The notes under the pieces were generated by a model, which was not told the origin of the DNA, did not search any database, and saw nothing but the letters and a program-made list of their open reading frames with translations. From Fistularia commersonii (lineage: Eukaryota > Chordata > Actinopteri > Syngnathiformes > Fistulariidae): a stretch of 64,000 bases of DNA. How positions within the stretch are numbered: position 1 is the stretch's first letter; the number at the start of each line of letters is the position of its first letter. Shown here one piece after another: positions 53,280 through 64,000 of this stretch. The position numbers and the translations under genes were made by a program. Location of the stretch: contig JBBMNZ010000046.1 in the NCBI GenBank assembly GCA_037954325.1, positions 821,001 through 885,000 of the forward strand. The letters are read 5' to 3'.

Positions 53280-53843
53280 AGTTTGTTTTGGTGGGTGGGG
53301 GGGGGTTCCCGCGTACTGGGAGTACCAGGGCCTGGAGCGGATGAGGTGAGGAGCGGAGGAGGGCAGAAGCCCGGACCGTGATTCGCTTATGTCCAGCGGT
53401 TCGGGAGTTCCAGGGCCCAAAGCGGAGGAGCGGAGGACAGCAAAAGCCCTGTCCGCAATTCACCTGAGTCTGGCGGATCGGTAGTACCTGGTTCCGCAGC
53501 GGAGGAGCGGAGGACTTGAGAAGCGAAGGAGCGGAGGAGCGGAGATGTTTCTCTTCTCAGAGGCGGCAAGGGGGGGGGAGCAGGACCCCTTACCCGTATC
53601 CCCCGGACGGTTGAGTGGAGCTCCCGGACTTCCGGGCACGCACATGCGAATGACTGGATGACAGGGAGTGCCAGGGCCTGAAGCGGATGAGCAGAGGAGA
53701 GGCGGAGAGCAGAAGCCCGGCCCGGTTCGGGATTTCCAGGGTCCAAAGCGGGGGAGCAAAGAAGCGGAGGGGGGGAGGAGAGCAGAAGAGCAGAAGACTG
53801 GCCCGGAATTCACCGAAGTCCCGCATATCGGGAGTTCAAGGGC
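53278..53843 (+). repeat. Transition from (GT)n unit to minisatellite, second copy
   Basis: Nearly identical to 7645-8210 at an offset of 45633 bp. Confidence 0.85.
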
Positions 53844-56800
53844 CCGGAGCGGAAGAGAGGAGGAGCGGAGGAGCGGAGGAGCGGGGGAGCGGAGGAGCGG
53901 AGGAGCGGAGGAGCGGAGGAGCGGAGGAGAGCGGAAGCCCGGCCAACAATTCGCCTGAGTCCCGCGGAGAGGGGGTACCAGGGCCTGGAGCCTGATTCGC
54001 TTATGTCCAGCAGTTCAGGAGTACCAGGGTCAGGAGCGGAGGAGCGGAGGAGCGGATGAGCAGAAGAACGTTTAAGCGGTGGAGCGGAGGAGCGGATGAG
54101 CGGAGGAGAGTGGAATCCGGCCGACATCTCGCCTGAGTCCCGCGGAAAGGGAGTCCCAGGGCCTGGAGCCTGATTCGCTTATGGCAAGCAGTTCAGGAGA
54201 ACCGGGCCCAGAGCGGAGGAGCGGAGGAGCGGAGGAGCGGAGGAGCGGAGGAGCGGAGGAGAGCGGAAACCCGGCCAACAATTCGCCTAAGTCCCGCGGA
54301 GAGGGAGTACCAGGGCCTGGAGCCTGATTTGCTATGTCCAGCAGTTCAGGAGTACCAGGGCCGGAGCAAAGGAGCGGAGGAGCGGAGGAGCGGAGGAGCG
54401 GAGGAGCGGAGGAGCGGATAAGCGAATGAGCTGAGGAGAGCGGAAGCCCGGCCGGCAATTCGCCTTAGTCCCGCGGAGAGGGAGTACCAGGTCCTGGAGC
54501 CTGATTCGCTTATGTCCAGCAGTTCAGGAGTACCAGGGCCAGGAGCGGAGGAGCGGAGGAGCGGAGGAGCGGATGAGCAAAATAACGTTTAAGCGGTGGA
54601 GCGGAGGAGCGGATGAGCGGAGGAGAGCGGAATCCGGCCGACAATTCGCCTGAGTCCCGCGGAAAGGGAGTACCAGGGCCAGAAGCGTGATTTAATGATG
54701 TTCAGCAATTCAGGAGTACCAGGCCGAGGTGCAGAGGAGCGGAGGGGCGGATGAGTGGAGGAGCGGAGGTGGGGGGGGGAGCGGAAGACCGGCCCACATT
54801 TCGCCTGAGTCCCGCGGATTGGGAGTACCAGGGCCTGGAGCCTGATTCGCTTATGGCAAGCAGTTCAGGAGTACCAGGGCCCAGAGCGGCGGAGCGGAGG
54901 AGCGGAGGAGCGGAGGAGCGGAGGAGCGGAGGGGCGGATGAGTGGAGGAGTGGAGGTGCGGAGGAGAGCGGAAGCCCGGCCCACATTTCGCCTGAGTCCC
55001 GCGGATTGGGAGTACCAGGGCCTGGAGCCTGATTCGCTTATGGCAAGCAGTTCAGGAGTACTAGGGCCCAAAGCGGAGGAGCAGAGGAGCGGAGGAGCGG
55101 AGGAGCGGAGGAGCGGAGGAGCGGAGGAGCGGAGGAGCGGAGGAGCGGAGGAGCGGAGGAGCGGAGGAGAGCGGAAGCCCGGCCGACAATTCGCCTGAGT
55201 CCCGCGGAGAGGGAGTACCAGGGCCTGGAGCCTGATTCGCTTATGTCCAGCAGTTAGGGGGAGTACCAGGGCCTGGAGCCTGATTCGCTTATGGCAAGCA
55301 GTTCAGGAGAACCGGGCCCAGAGCGGAGGAGCGGATAAGCGGAGGAGCGGAGGAGAGCGGAAGCCCGGCCGGCAATTTGCCTGAGTCCCGCGGAGAGGGA
55401 GTACCAGGTCCTGGAACCTGATTCGCTTATGTCCAGCAGTTCAGGAGTACCAGGGCCACGAGCGGAGGAGCGGAGGAGCAGATGAGCAGAAGAACGTTTA
55501 AGCGGTGGAGCGGAGGAGCGGATGAGCGGAGGAGAGCTGAATCCGGCCGACATCTCGCCTGAGTCCCGCGGAAAGGGAGTACCAGGGCCTGGAGCCTGAT
55601 TCGCTTATGGCAAGCAGTTCAGGAGAACCGGGCCCAGGTGCGGAGGAGCGGAGGAGCGGAGGAGAGCGGAAGCCCGGCCAACAATTCGCCTAAGTCCCAC
55701 GGAGAGGGAGTACCAGGGCCAGGAGCCTGATTCGCTATGTCCAGCAGTTCAGGAGTACCAGGGCCGGAGCGGAGGAACGGAGGAGCGCAGGAGCGGAGGA
55801 GCGGAGGAGCGGAGGAGCGGAGGAGCGGAGGAGCGGATGAGCTGAGGTGAGCGGAAGCCCGGTCGGCAATTCGCCTGAGTCCCGCGGAGAGGGAGTACCA
55901 AGTCCTGGAGCCTGATTCGCTTATGTCCAGCAGTTAGGGGGAGTACCAGGGCCGGAGTGGAGGAGCGGAGGAGCGGATGAGCAGAAGAACGTTTAAGCGG
56001 TGGAGCGGAGGGGCGGACGAGCGGAATCCGGCCGACATCTCGCCTGAGTCCCGCGGAAAGGGAGTACCAGGGCCTGGAGCCTGATTCGCTTATGGCTAGC
56101 AGTTCAGGAGAACCGGGCCCAGAGCGGAGGAGCGGAGGAGCGGAGGAGCGGAGGAGCGGAGGAGCGGAGGAGAGCGGAAGCCCGGCCAACAATTCGCCTA
56201 AGTCCCGCGGAGAGGGAGTACCAGGGCCAGGAGCCTGATTCGCTATGTCCAGCAGTTCAGGAGTACCAGGGCCGGAGCGGAGAAACGGAGGAGCGGAGGA
56301 GCGGAGGAGCGGAGGAGCGGAGGAGCGGATAAGCGGATGAGCTGAGGAGAGCGGAAGCCCGGCCGACAATTTGCCTGAGTCCCGCGGAGAGGGAGTACCA
56401 GGTCCTGGAACCTGATTCGCTTATGTCCAGCAGTTCAGGAGTACCAGGGCCACGAGCGGAGGAGCGGAGGAGCAGATGAGCAGAAGAACGTTTAAGCGGT
56501 GGAGCGGAGGAGCGGATGAGCGGAGGAGAGCTGAATCCGGCCGACATCTCGCCTGAGTCCCGCGGAAAGGGAGTACCAGGGCCTGGAGCCTGATTCGCTT
56601 ATGGCAAGCAGTTCAGGAGAACCGGGCCCAGGTGCGGAGGAGCGGAGGAGCGGAGGAGAGCGGAAGCCCGGCCAACAATTCGCCTAAGTCCCACGGAGAG
56701 GGAGTACCAGGGCCAGGAGCCTGATTCGCTATGTCCAGCAGTTCAGGAGTACCAGGGCCGGAGCGGAGGAACGGAGGAGCGCAGGAGCGGAGGAGCGGAG

Positions 56801-59800
56801 GAGCGGAGGAGCGGAGGAGCGGAGGAGCGGAGGAGCGGATGAGCTGAGGTGAGCGGAAGCCCGGTCGGCAATTCGCCTGAGTCCCGCGGAGAGGGAGTAC
56901 CAAGTCCTGGAGCCTGATTCGCTTATGTCCAGCAGTTAGGGGGAGTACCAGGGCCGGAGTGGAGGAGCGGAGGAGCGGATGAGCAGAAGAACGTTTAAGC
57001 GGTGGAGCGGAGGGGCGGACGAGCGGAATCCGGCCGACATCTCGCCTGAGTCCCGCGGAAAGGGAGTACCAGGGCCTGGAGCCTGATTCGCTTATGGCTA
57101 GCAGTTCAGGAGAACCGGGCCCAGAGCGGAGGAGCGGAGGAGCGGAGGAGCGGAGGAGCGGAGGAGCGGAGGAGCGGAGGAGAGCGGAAGCCCGGCCAAC
57201 AATTCGCCTAAGTCCCGCGGAGAGGGAGTACCAGGGCCAGGAGCCTGATTCGCTATGTCCAGCAGTTCAGGAGTACCAGGGCCGGAGCGGAGAAACGGAG
57301 GAGCGGAGGAGCGGAGGAGCGGAGGAGCGGAGGAGCGGATAAGCGGATGAGCTGAGGAGAGCGGAAGCCCGGCCGACAATTTGCCTGAGTCCCGCGGAGA
57401 GGGAGTACCAGGTCCTGGAACCTGATTCGCTTATGTCCAGCAGTTCAGGAGTACCAGGGCCAGGAGCGGAGGAGCGGAGGAGCAGATGAGCAGAAGAACG
57501 TTTAAGCGGTGGAGCGGAGGAGCGGATGAGCGGAGGAGAGCGGAATCCAGCCGACATCTCGCCTGAGTCCCGCGGAAAGGGAGTACCAGGGCCTGGAGCC
57601 TGATTCGCTTATGGCAAGCAGTTCAGGAGAACCGGGCCCAGGTGCGGAGGAGCGGAGGAGCGGAGGAGAGCGGAAGCCCGGCCAACAACTCGCCTAAGTC
57701 CCACGGAGAGGGAGTACCAGGGCCAGGAGCCTGATTCGCTATGTCCAGCAGTTCAGGAGTACCAGGGCCGGAGCGGAGGAACGGAGGAGCGCAGGAGCGG
57801 AGGAGCGGAGGAGCGGAGGAGCGGAGGAGCGGAGGAGCGGAGGAGCGGAGGAGCGGATGAGCTGAGGTGAGCGGAAGCCCGGTCGGCAATTCGCCTGAGT
57901 CCCGCGGAGAGGGAGTACCAAGTCCTGGAGCCTGATTCGCTTATGTCCAGCAGTTCAGTAGTACCAGGGCCAGGAGCGGAGGAGCGGAGGAGCGGATGAG
58001 CAAAATAACGTTTAAGCGGTGGAGCGGAGGAGCGGATGAGCGGAGGAGAGCGGAATCCGGCCGACAATTCGCCTGAGTCCAGCGGAGAGGGAGTACTAGG
58101 GCCAGAAGCGTGATTTATTGATGTTCAGCAATTCAGGAGTACCAGGCCCAGGTGCGGAGGAGCGGAGGGGCGGATGAGTGGAGGAGCGGAGGTGGGGAGG
58201 AAAGCGGAAGACCGGCCCACATTTCGCCTGAGTCCCGCGGATTGGGAGTACCAGTGCCTGGAGCCTGATTCGCTTATGGCAAGGAGTTCAGGAGTGCCAG
58301 GGCCCAGAGCGGCGGAGCGGAGGAGCGGAGGGGCGGATGAGGGAGGAGTGGAGGTGCGGAGGAGAGCGGAAGCCCGGCCCACATTTCGCCTGAGTCCCGC
58401 GGATTGGGAGTACCAGGGCCTGGAGCCTGATTCGCTTATGGCAAGCAGTTCAGGAGTACCAGGGCCTAGAGCGGAGGAGCGGAGGAGCGGAGGAGCGGAG
58501 GAGCGGAGGAGCGGAGAAGCGGAGGAGAGCGGAAGCCCGGCCGACAATTCGCCTTAGTCCCGCGGAGAGGGAGTACCAGGGCCTGGAGCCTGATTCGCTT
58601 ATGTCCAGCAATTCAGGAGTACCAGGGCCGGAGCGGTGGAGCGGAGGAGCGGAGGAGCGGAGGAGCGGATGAGCGGATGAGCGGATGAGCTGAGGAGAGC
58701 GGAAGCCCGGCCGGCAATTCGCCTGAGTCCCACGGAGAAGGAGTACCAGGGCCAAGAACCTGTGTCGCTTATGTCCAGCAGTTCAGGAGTACCAGGGCCA
58801 GGAGCGGAGGAGCGGAGGAGCGCAGGAGCGGATGAGCGGATGAGCGGATGAGCGGATGAGCGGATGAGCGGATGAGCGGAGGGGCGGAGTAGCGGAGGAG
58901 CGGAGGAGAGCGGAAGGCCGGCCCACATTTCCCCTATGTCCCGCGGATTGGGAGTACCAGGGCTTGGAGCCTGATACACTTATGTCAAGCGGTCCGGAGT
59001 ACCAGGGCCCGGAGCGGGGGAGCGGAAGAGCGGAGGAGCGGAGGAGAGCGGTAGCCCGGCAAACAATTCGCCTAAGTCCCGCGGAAAGGGAGTACCAGGG
59101 CCTGGAGCCTGTTTCGCTTATGTCCAGCAGTTCAGGAGTACCAGGGCCGGAGCGGAGGAGCGGAGGAGTGGAGGAGCGGAGGAGCGGAAGAGAGCGGAAG
59201 CCCGGCCCACATTTCGCCTGAGTCCCGCGGATTGGGAGTACCAGGGCCTGGAGCCTGATTCGCTAATGGCAAGCAGTTCAGGAGTACCAGGGCCTAGAGC
59301 GGAGGAGCGGAGGAGCGGAGGAGCGGATGAGTGGAGAAGCGGAGGAGAGCGGAAGCCCGGCCAACAATTCGCCTTAGTCCCGCGGAGAGGGAGTACCAGG
59401 GCCTGGATCCTGATTCGCTTATGTCCAGCAGTTCAGGAGTACCAGGGCCGGAGCGGTGGAGCGGAGGAGCGGAGGAGCGGAGGAGCGGAGGAGCGGAGGA
59501 CCGGAGGACCGGAGGAGAGCGGAATCCGGCCGACAATTCGCCTGAGTCCCGCGGAAAGGGAGTACCAGGACCAGAAGCGTGATTTAATGATATCCAGCAG
59601 TTCAGGAGTACCAGGGCTGGACCGGAGGAGCGGAGGAGCGGAGGAGAGCGGAGGCCCGGCCGGCAATTCGCCTGAGTCCCGCTTAGAGGGAGTACCAGGG
59701 CCTGAAGCGTGATTTAATGATGTTCAACAATTCAGGAGTACCAGGGCCAGGTGCGGAGGAGCTGACGAGCGGAGGGTTGGACGAGTGGAGGAGCGGAGGA

Positions 59801-62800
59801 GCGGAGGAGAGCGGAAGCCCGGCCCACTTTTTGCCTTAGTCCCGCGGATTGGGAGTACCAGGGCCTGGAGCCTGATATGCCTATGGCAAGCAGTTCAGGA
59901 GTACCAGGGCCCAGAGAGGAGGAGCGGAGGAGCGGAGGAGCGGAGGAGCGGAGGAGCGGAGGAGCAGAGGTGAGCGGAAGCCCAGCCGAATATTCGCCTA
60001 AATCCCGCGGAAAGGGAGTACCAGGGCCTGGAGCCTGTTTCGCTTATGTCCAGCAGTTCAGGAGTACCAGGGCCGGAGCGGAGGAGCGGAGGAGTGGAGG
60101 AGCGGAGGAGCGGAGGAGAGCGGAAGCCCGGCCCACATTTCGCCTGAGTCCCGCGGATTGGGAGTACCAGGGCCTGGAGCCTGATCCGCTTATGGCAAGC
60201 AGTTCAGGAGTACCAGGGCCTAGAGCGGAGGAGCGGAGGAGCGGAGGACCGGAGGAGCGGAGAAGCGGAGGAGAGCGGAAGCCCGGCCGACAATTCGCCT
60301 TAGTCCCGCGGAGAGGGAGTACCAGGGCCTGGAGCCTGATTCGCTTATGTCCAGCAGTTCAGGAGTACCAGGGCCGGAGCGGTGGAGCGGAGGAGCGGAG
60401 GACCGGAGGAGCGGAGGACCGGAGGACCGTAGGAGAGCGGAATCCGGCCGACAATTCGCCTGAGTCCCGCGGAAAGGGAGTACCAGGACCAGAAGCGTGA
60501 TTTAATGATATCCAGCAGTTCAGGAGTACCAGGGCTGGAGCGGAGGAGCGGAGGAGCGGAGGAGAGCGGAGGCCCGGCCGGCAATTCGCCTGAGTCCCGC
60601 TTAGAGGGAGTACCAGGGCCTGAAGCGTGATTTAATGATGTTCAACAATTCAGGAGTACCAGGGCCAGGTGCGGAGGAGCGGACGAGCGGAGGGTTGGAT
60701 GAGTGGAGGAGCGGAGGAGCGGAGGAGAGCGGAAGCCCGGCCCACTTTTTGCCTTAGTCCCGCGGAAAGGGAGTACCAGGGCCTGGAGCCTGTTTCGCTT
60801 ATGTCCAGCAGTTCAGGAGTACCAGGGCCGGAGCGGAGGAGCGGAGAAGTGGAGGAGCGGAGGAGCGGAGGAGAGCGGAAGCCAGGCCGAATATTCGCCT
60901 AAGTCCCGCGGAAAGGGAGTACCAGGGCCTGGAGCCTGATTCGCTTATGTCCAGCAGTTCAGGAGTACCAGGGCCCGGAGCGGAGGTGCGGAGGAGTGGA
61001 TGAGAGGAGAAGCGGAGGAGCGGAGGAGTGGAGGAGCGGAGAAGCGGAGGAGCGGAGGAGCGGAGGAGCGGAGGAGCGGAGGTGGGGAGGAGCCGAGGAG
61101 CGGAGGAGAACGGAATCCTGCCGACAATTCGCCTGAGTCCCGCGGAAAGGGAGTACCAGGGCCTGAATCGTGATTTAATGATGTTCAGCAATTCAGGAGT
61201 ACCAGGGCCAGGTGCGGAGGAGCGGAGGAGCGGAGGGGCGGATGAGTGGATGAGCGGAGGAGTGGAGGAGAGCGGAAGCCCGTCCGGCAATTCGCCTGAG
61301 TCCCGCGGAGAGGGAGTACCAGGGCCTGGAGCCTGATTCACTTATGTCCAGCAGTTCAGGAGTACCAGGGCCTGGAGCGGAGGATCGGAGGAGCGGAGGA
61401 GCGGATGAGCGGATGAGCGGAGGAGCGGATGAGCGGAGGAGCGGAGGAGCGGAGGAGCGGAGGAGAGCGGAAGCCCGGCCCACATTTCCCCTATGTCGCG
61501 CGGATCGTGAGTACCACGGCTGGGAGCCTGATTCACTTATGTCAAGCGGTACGGAGTACCAGGGCCCGGAGCGGAAGAGCGGATGACCGGAGGAGCGGAA
61601 GAGCGGAGGAGAGCGGAAGCCCGGCCGAATATTCGCCTAAGTCCCGCGGAGAGGGAGTACCAGGGCCTGGAACCTAATTCGCTTATTTCCAGCAGTTCAG
61701 GAGTACCAGGGCCAGAACGGAGGAGCGGAGGAGCGGAGGACCGGAGGAGCGGAAGACAGCGGAAGCCCGGCCCACATTTCGCCTGAGTCCCGCGGATTGG
61801 GAGTACCAGGGCCTGGAGCCTGATTCGCTAATGGCAAGCAGTTCAGGAGTACCAGGGCCTAGAGCGGAGGAGCGGAGGAGCGGAGGAGCGGATGAGTGGA
61901 GAAGCGGAGGAGAGCGGAAGCCCGGCCGACAATTCGCCTTAGTCCCGCGGAGAGGGAGTACCAGGGCCTGGAGCCTGATTCGCTTATGTCCAGCAGTTCA
62001 GGAGTACCAGGGCCGGAGCGGTGGAGCGGACGAGCGGAGGGTTGGATGAGTGGAGGAGCGGAGGAGCGGAGGAGAGCGGAAGCCCGGCCCACTTTTTGCC
62101 TTAGTCCCGCGGATTGGGAGTACCAGGGCCTGGAGCCTGATCTGCCTATGGCAAGCAGTTCAGGAGTACCAGGGCCCAGAGAGGAGGAGCGGAGGAGCGG
62201 AGGAGCGGAGGAGCGGAGGAGCGGAGGTGAGCGGAAGCCCGGCCGAATATTCGCCTAAGTCCCGCGGAAAGGGAGTACCAGGGCCTGGAGCCTGTTTCGC
62301 TTATGTCCAGCAGTTCAGGAGTACCAGGGCCGGAGCGGAGGAGCGGAGGAGTGGAGGAGCGGAGGAGCGGAAGAGAGCGGAAGCCCGGCCCACATTTCGC
62401 CTGAGTCCCGCGGATTGGGAGTACCAGGGCCTGGAGCCTGATTCGCTAATGGCAAGCAGTTCAGGAGTACCAGGGCCTAGAGCGGAGGAGCGGAGGAGCG
62501 GAGGAGCGGATGAGTGGAGAAGCGGAGAAGAGCGGAAGCCCGGCCGACAATTCGCCTTAGTCCCGCGGAGAGGGAGTACCAGGGCCTGAAGCGTGATTTA
62601 ATGATGTTCAACAATTCAGGAGTACCAGGGCCAGGTGCGGAGGAGCGGACGAGCGGAGGGTTGGATGAGTGGAGGAGCGGAGGAGCGGAGGAGAGCGGAA
62701 GCCCGGCCCACTTTTTGCCTTAGTCCCGCGGATTGGGAGTACCAGGGCCTGGAGCCTGATATGCCTATGGCAAGCAGTTCAGGAGTACCAGGGCCCAAAG

Positions 62801-64000
62801 AGGAGGAGCGGAGGAGCGGAGGAGCGGAGGAGCGGAGGAGCGGAGGTGAGCAGAAGCCCGGCCGACAATTCGCCTTAGTCCCGCGGAGAGGGAGTACCAG
62901 GGCCTGGAGCCTGATTCGCTTATGTCCAGCAGTTCAGGAGTACCAGGGCCGGAGCGGTGGAGCGGAGGAGCGGAGGACCGGAGGAGCGGAGGACCGGAGG
63001 ACCGGAGGAGAGCGGAATCCGGCCGACAATTCGCCTGAGTCCCGCGGAAAGGGAGTACCAGGACCAGAAGCGTGATTTAATGATATCCAGCAGTTCAGGA
63101 GTACCAGGGCTGGAGCGGAGGAGCGGAGGAGCGGAGGAGCGGAGGAGAGTGGAGGCCCGGCCGGCAATTCGCCTGAGTCCCGCTTAGAGGGAGTACCAGG
63201 GCCTGAAGCGTGATTTAATGATGTTCAACAATTCAGGAGTACCAGGGCCAGGTGCGGAGGAGCGGACGAGCGGAGGGTTGGATGAGTGGAGGAGCGGAGG
63301 AGCGGAGGAGAGCGGAAGCCCGGCCCACTTTTTGCCTTAGTCCCGCGGAAAGGGAGTACCAGGGCCTGGAGCCTGTTTCGCTTATGTCCAGCAGTTCAGG
63401 AGTACCAGGGCCGGAGCGGAGGAGCGGAGGAGTGGAGGAGCGGACGAGCGGAGGAGAGCGGAAGCCAGGCCGAATATTCGCCTAAGTCCCGCGGAAAGGG
63501 AGTACCAGGGCCTGGAGCCTGATTCGCTTATGTCCAGCAGTTCAGGAGTACCAGGGCCCGGAGCGGAGGTGCGGAGGAGTGGATGAGAGGAGAAGCGGAG
63601 GAGCGGAGGAGTGGAGGAGCGGAGAAGCGGAGGAGCGGAGGAGCGGAGGAGCGGAGGTGGGGAGGAGCCGAGGAGCGGAGGAGAGCGGAATCCTGCCGAC
63701 AATTCGCCTGAGTCCCGCGGAAAGGGAGTACCAGGCCCTTTATCGTGATTTAATGATGTTCAGCAATTCAGGAGTACCAGGGCCAGGTGCGGAGGAGCGG
63801 AGGAGCGGAGGGGCGGATGAGTGGATGAGCGGAGGAGTGGAGGAGAGCGGAAGCCCGTCCGGCAATTCGCCTGAGTCCCGCGGAGAGGGAGTACCAGGGC
63901 CTGGAGCCTGATTCGCTTATGTCCAGCAGTTCAGGAGTACCAGGGCCGGAGCGGTGGAGCGGAGGAGCGGAGGACCGGAGGAGCGGAGGACCGGAGGACC
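53844..64000 (+). repeat. Minisatellite array II
   Basis: Same dimeric unit and same orientation as array I, continuing past the window end. The first about 3 kb parallels the start of array I, then the two diverge in unit order. Distinctive are units with GGAGGACCGG in place of GGAGCGG (59490-59515, 60390-60430, 62965-63005, 63970-64000). No gene is seen. Confidence 0.95.
55300..58000 (+). repeat. About 1.0-kb higher-order repeat, three copies, in array II
   Basis: Marker blocks recur at about 1004-1010 bp: AAGTCCCACGGAGAGGGAG near 55690, 56698 and 57702, and GAGCGGAGAAACGGAGG or its GAGGAACGGAGG variant. One single copy of the same block order lies at about 10.75-11.65 kb in array I. Confidence 0.85.

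Overview
The window is eukaryotic repetitive DNA, most likely from a teleost fish. I infer this from the mix of elements: a vertebrate/fish-type L1 3' end, RTE-clade LINEs whose 3' end reads GGGGTCGCCACAGCG (reverse strand) before a (GAA)n tail, Ty1/copia elements, a fish-like LINE tail ending in an ATTAATAAAG motif, and many long (GT)n tracts. I find no host gene, tRNA, rRNA, CRISPR array or prokaryotic operon. Nearly all long open frames are retrotransposon relics, or stop-free readings of a GGAGCGGAG minisatellite or of (GT)n.

Layout. 1-2852: 3' part of a copia element (copia-1) carrying an RTE insertion, plus strand. 2853-8210: compound (GT)n/LTR-like repeat units around a broken L1. 8211-21506: minisatellite array I. 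21507-26690: array of (GT)n-bearing units with one LINE tail. 26691-30854: second broken L1 with its flanking units. 30855-34213: second copia-1 + RTE composite, minus strand. 34214-42130: a degenerate second copia family (copia-2, minus strand) and RTE 3' ends, including a nearly perfect 2.23-kb tandem duplication with (GAA)n tracts. 42131-42617: inverted copy of the L1 3'-UTR and LTR-like unit. 42618-47457: full-length copia-1 with two LTRs and no RTE insertion. 47458-53843: a second copy of the 2853-8210 segment, with an extra RTE insertion. 53844-64000: minisatellite array II, running off the window.

How the parts relate. Positions 1501 to about 11.5 kb and 46106 to about 57 kb are paralogous at a spacing of 44.6-45.6 kb, so the locus has grown by segmental duplication. 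Within it, the same ingredients recur: LTR-like modules, (GT)n, L1 3' end and the GGAGCGGAG minisatellite. Two points stand out. First, the modules flanking every (GT)n tract resemble the copia-2 LTR, so much of the satellite-like DNA may be amplified LTR. Second, the intact copia-1 has a primer-binding site matching 14 nt of the initiator tRNA-Met anticodon arm, and its gag frame starts inside the 5' LTR and reads through that site. I see no evidence for a novel multi-gene system. The interest lies in repeat architecture and element history.
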